Of a DNA stretch of 43,134 nt, positions 24,302 through 31,341 are shown piece after piece. Each line of letters begins with the position of its first letter. Within the stretch, counting starts at the first letter, position 1. Made by a program: the position numbers and the translations under genes. Below the pieces are notes generated by a model. It was not told where the DNA came from, did not search any database, and was given only the letters and a program-made list of their open reading frames with translations. The stretch is taken from positions 1 to 43,134 of the IMG/VR virus record IMGVR_UViG_3300037219_000061; one strand, 5' to 3'. The stretch is from a virus.

Positions 24302-25092
24302 CAGGCGCCGCCGACGGCGTGCGCCGCGGTGCCGGTCGGCGAGCCGCCGGCCGCCGTCATCCACACGCCGCGCTGCTGGTTGTAGAAGTTGCGGCGCTGG
24401 CCGTCGATCTCCGACTCGTGCCGCCAGCACTGCGATTCGATGTCGCGCAGCGTCTCCATCTGGGCGCGCGTGACGCGCACCGGCGTGCCGTGGAAGAAGA
24501 GGCGGCCGTCGAGCAGGATGTGCGGCCGGCCGCCGTACTGCGAGCCCCAGGCGGAATGCTCCTTGACCGGCAGGTTGACGGTGTGCAGCACCTCCTCGTT
24601 CAGCCGGTCGTCTTCCGCCTCGGCGATGTCGTCCTGAGTCGGACCCAGGCCGGCGGCGCGGCGCGCTTCCTCCAGCGCGGCCCGCTTCAGGAGCGCGATC
24701 TTCTCCTGCCTCAGCTCCTCGGCAACCTGGCGCCGGGCCTCGGCGCGGATCGCCTCAATCTCAGCGTCGCTGATCTCCGGCACCAGCGCGCGGACCTCGG
24801 CATCGCGCGTCTTCAGCACCTCCTCGGCTTCCTCGATCTCCCCGTCCTCGGGATCGTAATCGTCGGGCGGCGCCGGTTCCGGGTCAATCGGGGCGCCGGC
24901 AACGGCCTGGGCAAGGGCGGCGCTCCGGGCAGCCTCTTCCTGCGCCGTCGGCTTGGCTGGGGCGGGCGGGACGGCGGCGCCCTGGGCAGCCGCCTTCGCG
25001 GCAGCCTTGCGCGCCTTGGCGGCGGCGGTATAGGCCGCGCGCTCCTCCTCGGTCATCATGTTCCAGCTCGGCCGGTAGTTATCTCCGCTCAT
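24301..25092 (-). CDS. hypothetical structural-region protein, charged and Ala-rich
   Basis: The 263-residue protein has an Ala/Lys/Pro-rich N-terminal third, a long acidic and helical middle (EDGEIEEAEEVLKTRDAEVR, EIEAIRAEARRQVAEELRQE) and a more compact C-terminal third (SAWGSQYGGRPHILLDGRLF, TRAQMETLRDIESQCWRHES). The C-terminal third has the look of a folded domain. It overlaps the next upstream gene by 4 bases. No known family comes to mind; a head or tail accessory role follows from position. Confidence 0.5.
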   Translation of the reverse strand: MSGDNYRPSWNMMTEEERAAYTAAAKARKAAAKAAAQGAAVPPAPAKPTAQEEAARSAALAQAVAGAPIDPEPAPPDDYDPEDGEIEEAEEVLKTRDAEVRALVPEISDAEIEAIRAEARRQVAEELRQEKIALLKRAALEEARRAAGLGPTQDDIAEAEDDRLNEEVLHTVNLPVKEHSAWGSQYGGRPHILLDGRLFFHGTPVRVTRAQMETLRDIESQCWRHESEIDGQRRNFYNQQRGVWMTAAGGSPTGTAAHAVGGA

Positions 25093-25466
25093 GTATGCGC
25101 TCCCAGGTAATCCCTGATCTCTGCGGCATTCTCCAGGGTGAAGCAGATCAGCGCCCGGATCATCAGCTCCAGAGTCTCCTTCTCGTCATTGCCGTCGCAG
25201 ATGGCAAAATTCGTGTCGAAACAGAGGCCGCGCCCAACCCCGACCATGATGCGGCGAATCTGGTTCGTCGGGTCGGCGGCGTCCGCCTCGGTCAACACGC
25301 GCACCTCCAGGCCGCGGAGCAGGCGTGCGTTTCGCGCCGGATCGTACTGATAATTACCGAACGGATCGGTCCGCCAATTTATCGCGATTAAACAGCCGTC
25401 ATTAACGCCCGTCGGCTCGATCCCGATGGACGCCTTGGTTTCCGTCCGCTGGGTTATGCTGGTCAT
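25089..25466 (-). CDS. hypothetical protein
   Basis: A 125-residue protein with a mixed alpha-beta look: a beta-rich N-terminal half (GCLIAINWRTDPFGNYQYD, RGLEVRVLTEADAADPT) and a helical end (KETLELMIRALICFTLENAA). It lies directly after the Acb2-like small gene and before a structural-region gene. I do not recognise it. Confidence 0.5.
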   Translation of the reverse strand: MTSITQRTETKASIGIEPTGVNDGCLIAINWRTDPFGNYQYDPARNARLLRGLEVRVLTEADAADPTNQIRRIMVGVGRGLCFDTNFAICDGNDEKETLELMIRALICFTLENAAEIRDYLGAHT

Positions 25467-25475
25467 TGAAAGCCC

Positions 25476-25730
25476 TCATGCCGTCAATTCCTTAACCGTC
25501 CACATGACGGCCTCTTCCAGGGCAGTAATGCCCAGACTTCGATACCGGCCCGGCTTCACCTCCTCAAAAAGCGCCAGAAGCTCATCTGCCTTGCCCTTGA
25601 TCGCGTCATGCAGCGCCTTTTCCTCGCCAGTCAGCGCGCGATAGCGTGGACGAAACCGGGAAGGCTGAATATCCCCCGCCTGCCGCTTATCTGTCGGACC
25701 TTCAAAAACATGCTCGGTGCGTTCGCTCAT
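25476..25730 (-). CDS. Acb2-like small protein (candidate anti-CBASS cyclic-nucleotide sponge)
   Basis: The 84-residue protein has the pattern of the Acb2/DUF7681 family: RYRALTGEEKALHDAIKGKA, a second helix (DELLALFEEVKPGRYRSLGI) and the terminal TALEEAVMWTVKELTA. Acb2 forms a hexamer that sequesters cyclic di- and trinucleotides and so blocks CBASS signalling; this is established for a few phages, and many relatives are untested. Residues 1-25 are a variable, polar tail. The start is ATG at 25730; the frame is open further up but that would overlap the next gene. It lies within the late structural operon, between the capsid-region gene and a hypothetical gene, where accessory genes are often inserted. 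Confidence 0.6.
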   Translation of the reverse strand: MSERTEHVFEGPTDKRQAGDIQPSRFRPRYRALTGEEKALHDAIKGKADELLALFEEVKPGRYRSLGITALEEAVMWTVKELTA

Positions 25731-25743
25731 AAACCTCTTCCCC

Positions 25744-26250
25744 CTAGGTGAATGTCCAGGCCGAGCCGGCATACGCCACGGCCTCGTTCGGCACAAGGAT
25801 GATCTCGCCCGAGGGGCCGACGCCGATGTAGTCGTTGGGCAGCAGGTTGAGATACCCGCGGTTCGGCACGTAGAGCGTGCCGAGGAGCGAGAAGGCGTTC
25901 TGAAACGGCTGCAGGGCGACGACGATGTGGACGCCAGAGGCGGTCGCCGTCGCCGCGGCGCTCAGCGTCAGGCTCGTCGCCCCCTTCGCCACCACGATCG
26001 CACCCGCCGGAATGCCCGAGCCGATGATGAAGGCGCCGAGCGGGATGCCGGCCAGCGTCCCGGCCGAGAAGGTGTCCAGCGTCGTGTTCGAGTGCGTCGA
26101 GCAAGTGCCGATGACCGCGGCGTTCTGCACGTACTGGTCGTCGAGCACCTGGGCGTTGAGCGTCGCCACATCAGCCGCCAGCAGCGTGGTCGAGTATTGC
26201 ACCGCAACCAGCGAAGACGATGACTTCGTTCCTAAAGTATGCGTCGCCAT
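25744..26250 (-). CDS. small structural protein, capsid decoration candidate
   Basis: The 168-residue protein starts MATHTLGTKSSSSLVAVQYS, rich in Ser/Thr and Ala. The central beta module has the motif IIGSGIPAGAIVV and SLTLSAAATATASGVHIVV, shared with two other virion proteins. It lies directly downstream of the capsid gene (13 bases apart), a common place for decoration or head-completion proteins. Function is inferred from position and composition. Confidence 0.55.
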   Translation of the reverse strand: MATHTLGTKSSSSLVAVQYSTTLLAADVATLNAQVLDDQYVQNAAVIGTCSTHSNTTLDTFSAGTLAGIPLGAFIIGSGIPAGAIVVAKGATSLTLSAAATATASGVHIVVALQPFQNAFSLLGTLYVPNRGYLNLLPNDYIGVGPSGEIILVPNEAVAYAGSAWTFT

Positions 26251-26263
26251 TTACTTCACCGGA

Positions 26264-27613
26264 TCAAGTAAACGTCGCCGTATTGGAAGCAGAGCTTTCA
26301 ATTCTACAGAAGAATTGTTGGTTTTCAATTAGCGTCCCATAGAATGTCTTCCACCCCACCACGCGCTGCTGGTTCAGCGGGTCGCTCTTGTCGGCGCGCA
26401 GCAGGGCGGTCCACTCGACATCCTTGAGCACGACCTGGGCGTAGGCGCCGCGGCCGAAGATGTAGGTCGGGTAGACGATAACGCCGGTTGCCGGGGCGGC
26501 GGGCGGGGTCTGGGCGAGGCCGATGCCGGTGAGGATGACGGTCGTGCCCGGCGGAAGCTGCACCGCCTGGCCGGTCTGCGGCCCGATCTGCGGACCCGAC
26601 ATACTGGTCGCGAGATTGCCGGGGCTGGTCGTGGTGCCGATATAGGCGCTGTAGGTGTAGCCGGGGGTCGAGGGCGTGGTGATCGAGATCGAGCCGTTGA
26701 CGCCGCTGGTCGTGACCGCGCCCGACACCTGGTAGATCTGCGACTCGTACTGGTTCGTCCCGTCCGAGCCGGTGACGACGATGTAGTAGGTGCCGGCGGC
26801 GAGGTAGCCGGCGTTGCCCGCCGCCGGGCTGATCCCGGTGTTGGCGATGCCGGTCCAGCTCGGCACCATGTTGGAGCGGCAGAAGATGATGCCGCCCCAC
26901 TCGCCGACCTCGTTGTTGTAGAGCCGGTTGATGTCGGAGAACGACCAGGCGGTGACGACCGTCGGGTTCTGCCGCAGGTCGTTCAGCGGCATCGGGTGGC
27001 CGACGCCGACGTAATGCTCGTGGGTGCGCGGGTTGTTCGACGCCTTGGCGCCGCCGGCCTGCGCGGCGAGGCGGGTGTCGGTTTCCTCGTCGCCCATGAA
27101 GTGCGGCGCGCCGATGGTCGAGAGCGTCGCCTCGGTGCGGTTGACGGTGATCGGGTCGAGCACGTCGCCCGACTGGATGAGCGCGCGCGAACCGCGCTTG
27201 TTGACGTAGTTGACCTGCGTCCCGCCGTTCAGGTTGTTGAACGTGTTGCGCTCAAGCGTCTCGGCCATCTGCAGGGCCATCAGCTCGTTCGCCTTCTTGA
27301 TCAGCGGATGCTTGATCGTCAGCTCGCCGACATCGGTGATCGTCACCTTGTCGCCCCACTGCTGGGCGACGGCGCTGACCTGCGAGATCGTCAGCGTCTC
27401 GCCGATCGGCGGCACGCCCTCCGACAAGGGCGCATAGGGCAGCGGGATGCGGTTGAAACGGGTCGCGGTGTAGGTGGTGCCGCGGCCTTCCGGCAGGGTC
27501 GCCGGGTCGCCGAACTGATAGACCACCAATTGCCGCCTCGCCAGCGGCAGGGTCTCGTCGGCGATATATTGCTCGATGTCGCTTTGGAACTGCGAGCTGA
27601 CGTTCACGGCCAC
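26264..27613 (-). CDS. major capsid protein, N4-gp56 family
   Basis: The 449-residue protein matches the N4-gp56 type capsid: a helical N-terminus (QFQSDIEQYIADETLPLARR), the strand motif RGTTYTATRFNRIPLPYAPL followed by LSEGVPP, the conserved SQVSAVAQQWGDKVTITDVG and later NELMALQMAETLERNTFNNL. A 110-residue beta segment (about 262-375) with Gly/Thr turns (AAGTYYIVVTGSDGTNQYES) looks like an Ig-like or fibronectin-like insertion, after which the capsid fold resumes (YIFGRGAYAQVVLKDVEWTA). The downstream neighbour is a small decoration candidate and the upstream one a scaffold candidate, which fits. Confidence 0.85.
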   Translation of the reverse strand: MAVNVSSQFQSDIEQYIADETLPLARRQLVVYQFGDPATLPEGRGTTYTATRFNRIPLPYAPLSEGVPPIGETLTISQVSAVAQQWGDKVTITDVGELTIKHPLIKKANELMALQMAETLERNTFNNLNGGTQVNYVNKRGSRALIQSGDVLDPITVNRTEATLSTIGAPHFMGDEETDTRLAAQAGGAKASNNPRTHEHYVGVGHPMPLNDLRQNPTVVTAWSFSDINRLYNNEVGEWGGIIFCRSNMVPSWTGIANTGISPAAGNAGYLAAGTYYIVVTGSDGTNQYESQIYQVSGAVTTSGVNGSISITTPSTPGYTYSAYIGTTTSPGNLATSMSGPQIGPQTGQAVQLPPGTTVILTGIGLAQTPPAAPATGVIVYPTYIFGRGAYAQVVLKDVEWTALLRADKSDPLNQQRVVGWKTFYGTLIENQQFFCRIESSASNTATFT

Positions 27614-27654
27614 GTGCGATTACCCCTCTGCTGCGGGGCAATGATGGCCCCGGA

Positions 27655-28452
27655 TCAGAACCTGTAGCTTTCGAGGCGCCGCTGCCGGGCCTCGGCCTCG
27701 TTCCCCTGGCGGGTGCGCACCGCGTCGCCGCCGCCGCCGCCGCCTCGGGTGCGCTGTCCGGCAAGCCGGCGAGCGCCTTCCGCTACCTGCCCCGGCCGCG
27801 CTCGCACCGCGCGCTCCCGGATTTCCTTGCCGACGACGTAGTTCAACATGTCTTCGCGCGTGTAGCGCCAGTTGCCTGCGTCGCGGTTCAGCTTCAGCAG
27901 CCGTTCGACCTCCGCCTCGTGGCGCCTCGCGTTCGGGTCGCTCGCCTTGAGCGTCTGGTATCCCGAGCGGTCGGCCTGGTCGAGGGTCTGCAGCTGAAGC
28001 TGGACAAATCTCTGGTTGGTCTCCTGCCTATGCTCCGCAACAATGTCCTGCGCCACTTCCTCCGGGCTCATCATCGAGCGCCGCACGGCCCTCGCCTCGG
28101 CTTCGCGCTGGACCGCCTGCGGGTCAGGACGGCTTACGCGCTGCTCAAGCTCCCGGAACCGCCTGTCGAACTCCTGCCGCTCGCGATCCCGCGCGGCCTC
28201 GGCTTCCTGCGCCCGGCGCCTTAGCGCGCGGACCGTCTCCTGCGAACGGGGTCGGCTCCTGGCGACATCGCCGGCCGCAGCGGCTTCACCTCCTTGGTGA
28301 TCTTCTCCCGTTTCATCCGCGCCGGGCTCGCCGCCGGCATCTCCTTGCCCTTCGGCATCGGCAATGACGCCTTCATCGCCATCCGGTTCGATTTCGTCTT
28401 CGATCGGGCCAAGGTCGTCGATCTCCTCCAGGGGAGCCGGATCAGGCGGCAT
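27655..28452 (-). CDS. capsid scaffold protein candidate
   Basis: The 265-residue protein has an acidic N-terminal third (PLEEIDDLGPIEDEIEPDGD), an Arg/Glu-rich coiled-coil (ALRRRAQEAEAARDRERQEF), and a C-terminal helical part that ends with Arg/Gly-rich tail. This composition and the place between portal and capsid are typical for phage scaffolds. The start at ATG 28452 has GAGGAG about six bases upstream; the frame stays open to 28557 but the extra part has no binding site. A 368-base non-coding gap separates it from the portal gene. Confidence 0.65.
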   Translation of the reverse strand: MPPDPAPLEEIDDLGPIEDEIEPDGDEGVIADAEGQGDAGGEPGADETGEDHQGGEAAAAGDVARSRPRSQETVRALRRRAQEAEAARDRERQEFDRRFRELEQRVSRPDPQAVQREAEARAVRRSMMSPEEVAQDIVAEHRQETNQRFVQLQLQTLDQADRSGYQTLKASDPNARRHEAEVERLLKLNRDAGNWRYTREDMLNYVVGKEIRERAVRARPGQVAEGARRLAGQRTRGGGGGGDAVRTRQGNEAEARQRRLESYRF

Positions 28453-28820
28453 CGTCTCTCCTCGGGCTGCGTTCGCCCGCTCGGGTGCGCGGCTGCGATC
28501 GCCGGCTCGTATCTTGCTCTTTGCGCCAAACGATTGCGGGATGTCAAGCGCCGGCATTGCGTGATAGATTTCGGAACGCTGCGGCGGCGTGGTAGGAACA
28601 CGCTCGGAAGTGTGGGGTCTCGGGGGTTACTGTCGGGAAACCCGGTCGCTCGCTGGTGAGGATTCAGGTTAAAACCACGCCTCACGTCAACAGCGGCGAT
28701 CTGGTCCGGTCATACTGTCGGGGCGAACCTGAGGACACGGCGGGACTGCGCCCACTGCTGAAGTCCCAAGCTGGTGAGATCGCGGTTTACGGGAGCCGAT
28801 ACAAATCCAGCCCGCAGCGC
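28453..28820 (-). other. non-coding gap between portal and scaffold genes
   Basis: No convincing gene is seen in these 368 bases on either strand. The sequence holds two copies of TACTGTCGGG (28628-28637, 28713-28722) and two of GCTGGTGAG (28652-28660, 28770-28778) in the same order, several short hairpins, and on the minus strand a TTGACA (revcomp at 28536-28541 approx.) without a good -10 box. A hairpin at 28655-28685 resembles one at 36308-36336. It is an unusual gap inside an otherwise tightly packed late unit and may code a structured leader, a small RNA or an extra promoter for scaffold and capsid. Confidence 0.5.
28655..28685. repeat. hairpin motif GGTGAGGAT...CCTCAC, copy 1
   Basis: GTGAGG (28656-28661) pairs with CCTCAC (28680-28685). 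An inner inverted repeat GGTT...AACC lies in the loop. The same architecture occurs at 36308-36336. A GANTC site (GATTC) begins at 28661. Confidence 0.6.
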
Positions 28821-31070
28821 TCACATCCGCCGAGGCATGCCCACGGCGCCGGCGGCCGGCATCGCATCGGGCCTGATCGCGCCGACGGGAGCCTTCATCA
28901 TGCGGGGACCGGCCGGCTGCGCGCCCATCCGCGGCGGCGCTCCGCCCCTTCCCGGCTGCGGCGTGCCCGCGACGCCGGGCTGGCCGGCGGCACCCGGAAC
29001 GCCGGGCGCGCCCTGCTGGGCGAGCATCTGCTTCATCTGCGCCTGCGCCTGCGCCTGGGTCTTCATCTGCATCGCGTGGACGTGGCGCTGCATGTGGACG
29101 CGGATCGTGCCGTGCGGGTCGCCGGTCTCGGTCATCGCCTGCTGGTGCAGCTTCAGGTGCTCGGCGTCCGGGTCGAGCGGGTGGACCTGGAGGTCGTAGC
29201 CGTCGGCGAGAAGCGAGTTCTCCAGGTCGGGGGCGACCGACAGCTCCTCGCGCATGTCGCGCAGCACGAGGGGCGCGATGCGGGCGCCGAAGGCCGCCTG
29301 GGCGGCAACCTCGATCACCGGCCCGAGGCGCAGCGAGTAGCCTTCCTGCACGAGGTCTTGGCGCAGCCCGCGCGCGATGTTGATGAAGGCGAGCTGCTGC
29401 TGGATTTGCGCGGCGTTGCGCGCCTGCTCGACGCCCCACCAGCGGAAGAGGTAGCGGTTGCGCGATTGCAGCGGCGGCACCTTCTCCATCGCCGCGCGCA
29501 GGCCCATCTCGCCGAAGGCGCGCACCGTCATGTCGGCGTCGCGGTACTGGTAGTCGAGGTCGACGAACCAGCCCATCAGCGGCGTCGCGATGTTCTCTTC
29601 GAGCACCGAGGTCGCCTCCGCCGTCGACAGCAGCTCGACCTGCTGCTCCATCGCGATCTCGGCCTGGTTGCGCTTCGCCCCGGCGCGTCCGGTCTGCTGC
29701 GGCATCATCGCCGGGCTGACCGAGAGCGCCTGAAGGATCTCCTGCTTGTAGGCCGCGACCTGGGCCATCGCGTCCTGCCACAGCTTCGGGAACTCCATGA
29801 ACTTGACCTTGTTGGGGTCTACTTCCCAGATCGCCGCCATGTTGAGGATGAAGGGGCCGTTCCCCGCCTCCGGGTCTTTCGCGACGATCGGCAGCATCGA
29901 ATAGGTCGCGCTGTCGGCGCCCTTGTTGGCGGCGTCGTTGGCCTCGTACTGCATCGAGGCGATCGGCGCGACCAGCGGCTCGCCCTTGAAGACCCCGGCG
30001 ATCTTCTGCACCGGGGCCGAGAGCAGCGGGCAGAGATCGTTCCAGTAGGGGTTGCGCTTGCAGCCGATGACCGTCGTCGAGGCGCCGAGGTAGAAGCGGC
30101 ACAGCCGCGGCTCGCCCTTCTCGGCATAGCCGCCGTCCTTGGAGAGCGGCAGCATCGCCCAGGTTTCCCATACGAGGGCATGCCCGCCCTTGGCCTTGAT
30201 GCCCACCGCCTCGTTCAATTCCTTCGAGGCGTCGTGCCGGTTGGTCATCTGGTCGTCGGCGGCCTTCGACATCTCCTTCAGCAGCCTCTCGCCATCAAGC
30301 TCACGGATGTCGCCGTCGGCGATGAGCTTTTTGATCTTGCCCTTGGACCAGCGCCGAACGATCGCCACGGCGCCGCCTGAATTCAGCGCCTCGTCGACGC
30401 TACTGGCGGTCGCCGGCAGGACCAGCACGTCGCTGTCGTGCAGCACCTCGACGCCGGGATAGCCGTCGACGATATCATCGACCGCGATGTCCTCGACATC
30501 CTCGCCCGGCAGCTCGATGGGCGGCATGCCGGGGCCGGGCCGCACCCGCAGCCCGCGTGTTTCACGTGAAACAACCTGGCGGCGGATTTCCCGCCAGTCG
30601 ACGATGAGGTTGTACTGGCCCTCGACGTCGCCGTTGCGGCACAGCGCCTTGAAGACCTCGGTCTTCAATTTCTGCTTCTGGATGTAGTGGTCGAGGATCG
30701 CGACGATGGCGTGCGGCATGCTGCCGTCGCTCGACACCGCCTCGACATAGCGGCCGTTCGCCGGGAAAAGCTGGTTGACGAAGCGGGTGGCGCGGGCGTC
30801 GATCGCGTTGCGCACAATCGGCACATAGATTTGCGCGTTGCCGTTGTAGAACTGCTCAGGGCCGAAGCGGCAGTTGTAGATGTTCCAGTAATCGTTCTGC
30901 CGGTTGGAGCGCTCGGCCTGGTCCTGCCAGCCCTTCCTCACGTCCTCCCAAATCTCGGCGAGGCGCTTGCGGCAGGACGAGCCCATGCGGCCGGCGATGT
31001 CGCGGTCGCGTTCCGGCTCGGGATCGTCATCCTCAATTTCCTGGTCGAGGACGTCGGCGTCATCCGGCAT
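28821..31070 (-). CDS. portal protein
   Basis: The 749-residue protein is the portal candidate by size and order (terminase, small gene, portal, scaffold, capsid). The N-terminus has helices followed by NDYWNIYNCRFGPEQFYNGN and YVPIVRNAIDARATRFVNQL, a pattern of podovirus portals. The middle is mixed, and the C-terminal 110 residues form a Met/Gln/Pro-rich tail (QAQAQAQMKQMLAQQGAPGV, then Gly/Pro-rich). Portal proteins form a dodecameric ring through which DNA is pumped and ejected. A stretch near residues 380-440 (YEANDAANKGADSATYSMLP) suits the clip/stem region. Confidence 0.8.
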   Translation of the reverse strand: MPDDADVLDQEIEDDDPEPERDRDIAGRMGSSCRKRLAEIWEDVRKGWQDQAERSNRQNDYWNIYNCRFGPEQFYNGNAQIYVPIVRNAIDARATRFVNQLFPANGRYVEAVSSDGSMPHAIVAILDHYIQKQKLKTEVFKALCRNGDVEGQYNLIVDWREIRRQVVSRETRGLRVRPGPGMPPIELPGEDVEDIAVDDIVDGYPGVEVLHDSDVLVLPATASSVDEALNSGGAVAIVRRWSKGKIKKLIADGDIRELDGERLLKEMSKAADDQMTNRHDASKELNEAVGIKAKGGHALVWETWAMLPLSKDGGYAEKGEPRLCRFYLGASTTVIGCKRNPYWNDLCPLLSAPVQKIAGVFKGEPLVAPIASMQYEANDAANKGADSATYSMLPIVAKDPEAGNGPFILNMAAIWEVDPNKVKFMEFPKLWQDAMAQVAAYKQEILQALSVSPAMMPQQTGRAGAKRNQAEIAMEQQVELLSTAEATSVLEENIATPLMGWFVDLDYQYRDADMTVRAFGEMGLRAAMEKVPPLQSRNRYLFRWWGVEQARNAAQIQQQLAFINIARGLRQDLVQEGYSLRLGPVIEVAAQAAFGARIAPLVLRDMREELSVAPDLENSLLADGYDLQVHPLDPDAEHLKLHQQAMTETGDPHGTIRVHMQRHVHAMQMKTQAQAQAQMKQMLAQQGAPGVPGAAGQPGVAGTPQPGRGGAPPRMGAQPAGPRMMKAPVGAIRPDAMPAAGAVGMPRRM

Positions 31071-31075
31071 CGGCG

Positions 31076-31339
31076 CTAGACCTGGACCCCTTCGGACCAG
31101 TCCTCGGCCGGCGCCGGGGCGGCGGGCGGCTCATAGGGAGCCGGCCGATACGGCTCGGGCTCGGGCTCCGGGGCGGGCTTCGGCTCATCCTTGGGGGCGG
31201 TCGCGATGGCCTGGAACATCAGGAGTTCCATGAAGTCCTGCCGCATCTGCGGGTCGCGCACCATCGCCTCGACCTGGCCCTGTCCCTCGGGACCGGCATC
31301 CTCGCGCGCCTTGCCCAGCGCCTTTGCAAGATCGAACAT
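31076..31339 (-). CDS. hypothetical protein with Pro/Glu-rich tail
   Basis: The 87-residue product has a short helical N-terminal half (MFDLAKALGKAREDAGPEGQ, QMRQDFMELLMFQAIATAPK) and a Pro/Glu/Ala-rich C-terminal half. It lies between terminase and portal, where small accessory packaging or head genes are common. No family recognised. Confidence 0.55.
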   Translation of the reverse strand: MFDLAKALGKAREDAGPEGQGQVEAMVRDPQMRQDFMELLMFQAIATAPKDEPKPAPEPEPEPYRPAPYEPPAAPAPAEDWSEGVQV

Positions 31340-31341
31340 TT

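Noticed and set aside
28700-28800. tRNA-like sequence with GGTTCGCCCC and a terminal CCA-like end in the portal-scaffold gap
   Set aside because: Acceptor and T-stem pairing could not be made to fit a cloverleaf.
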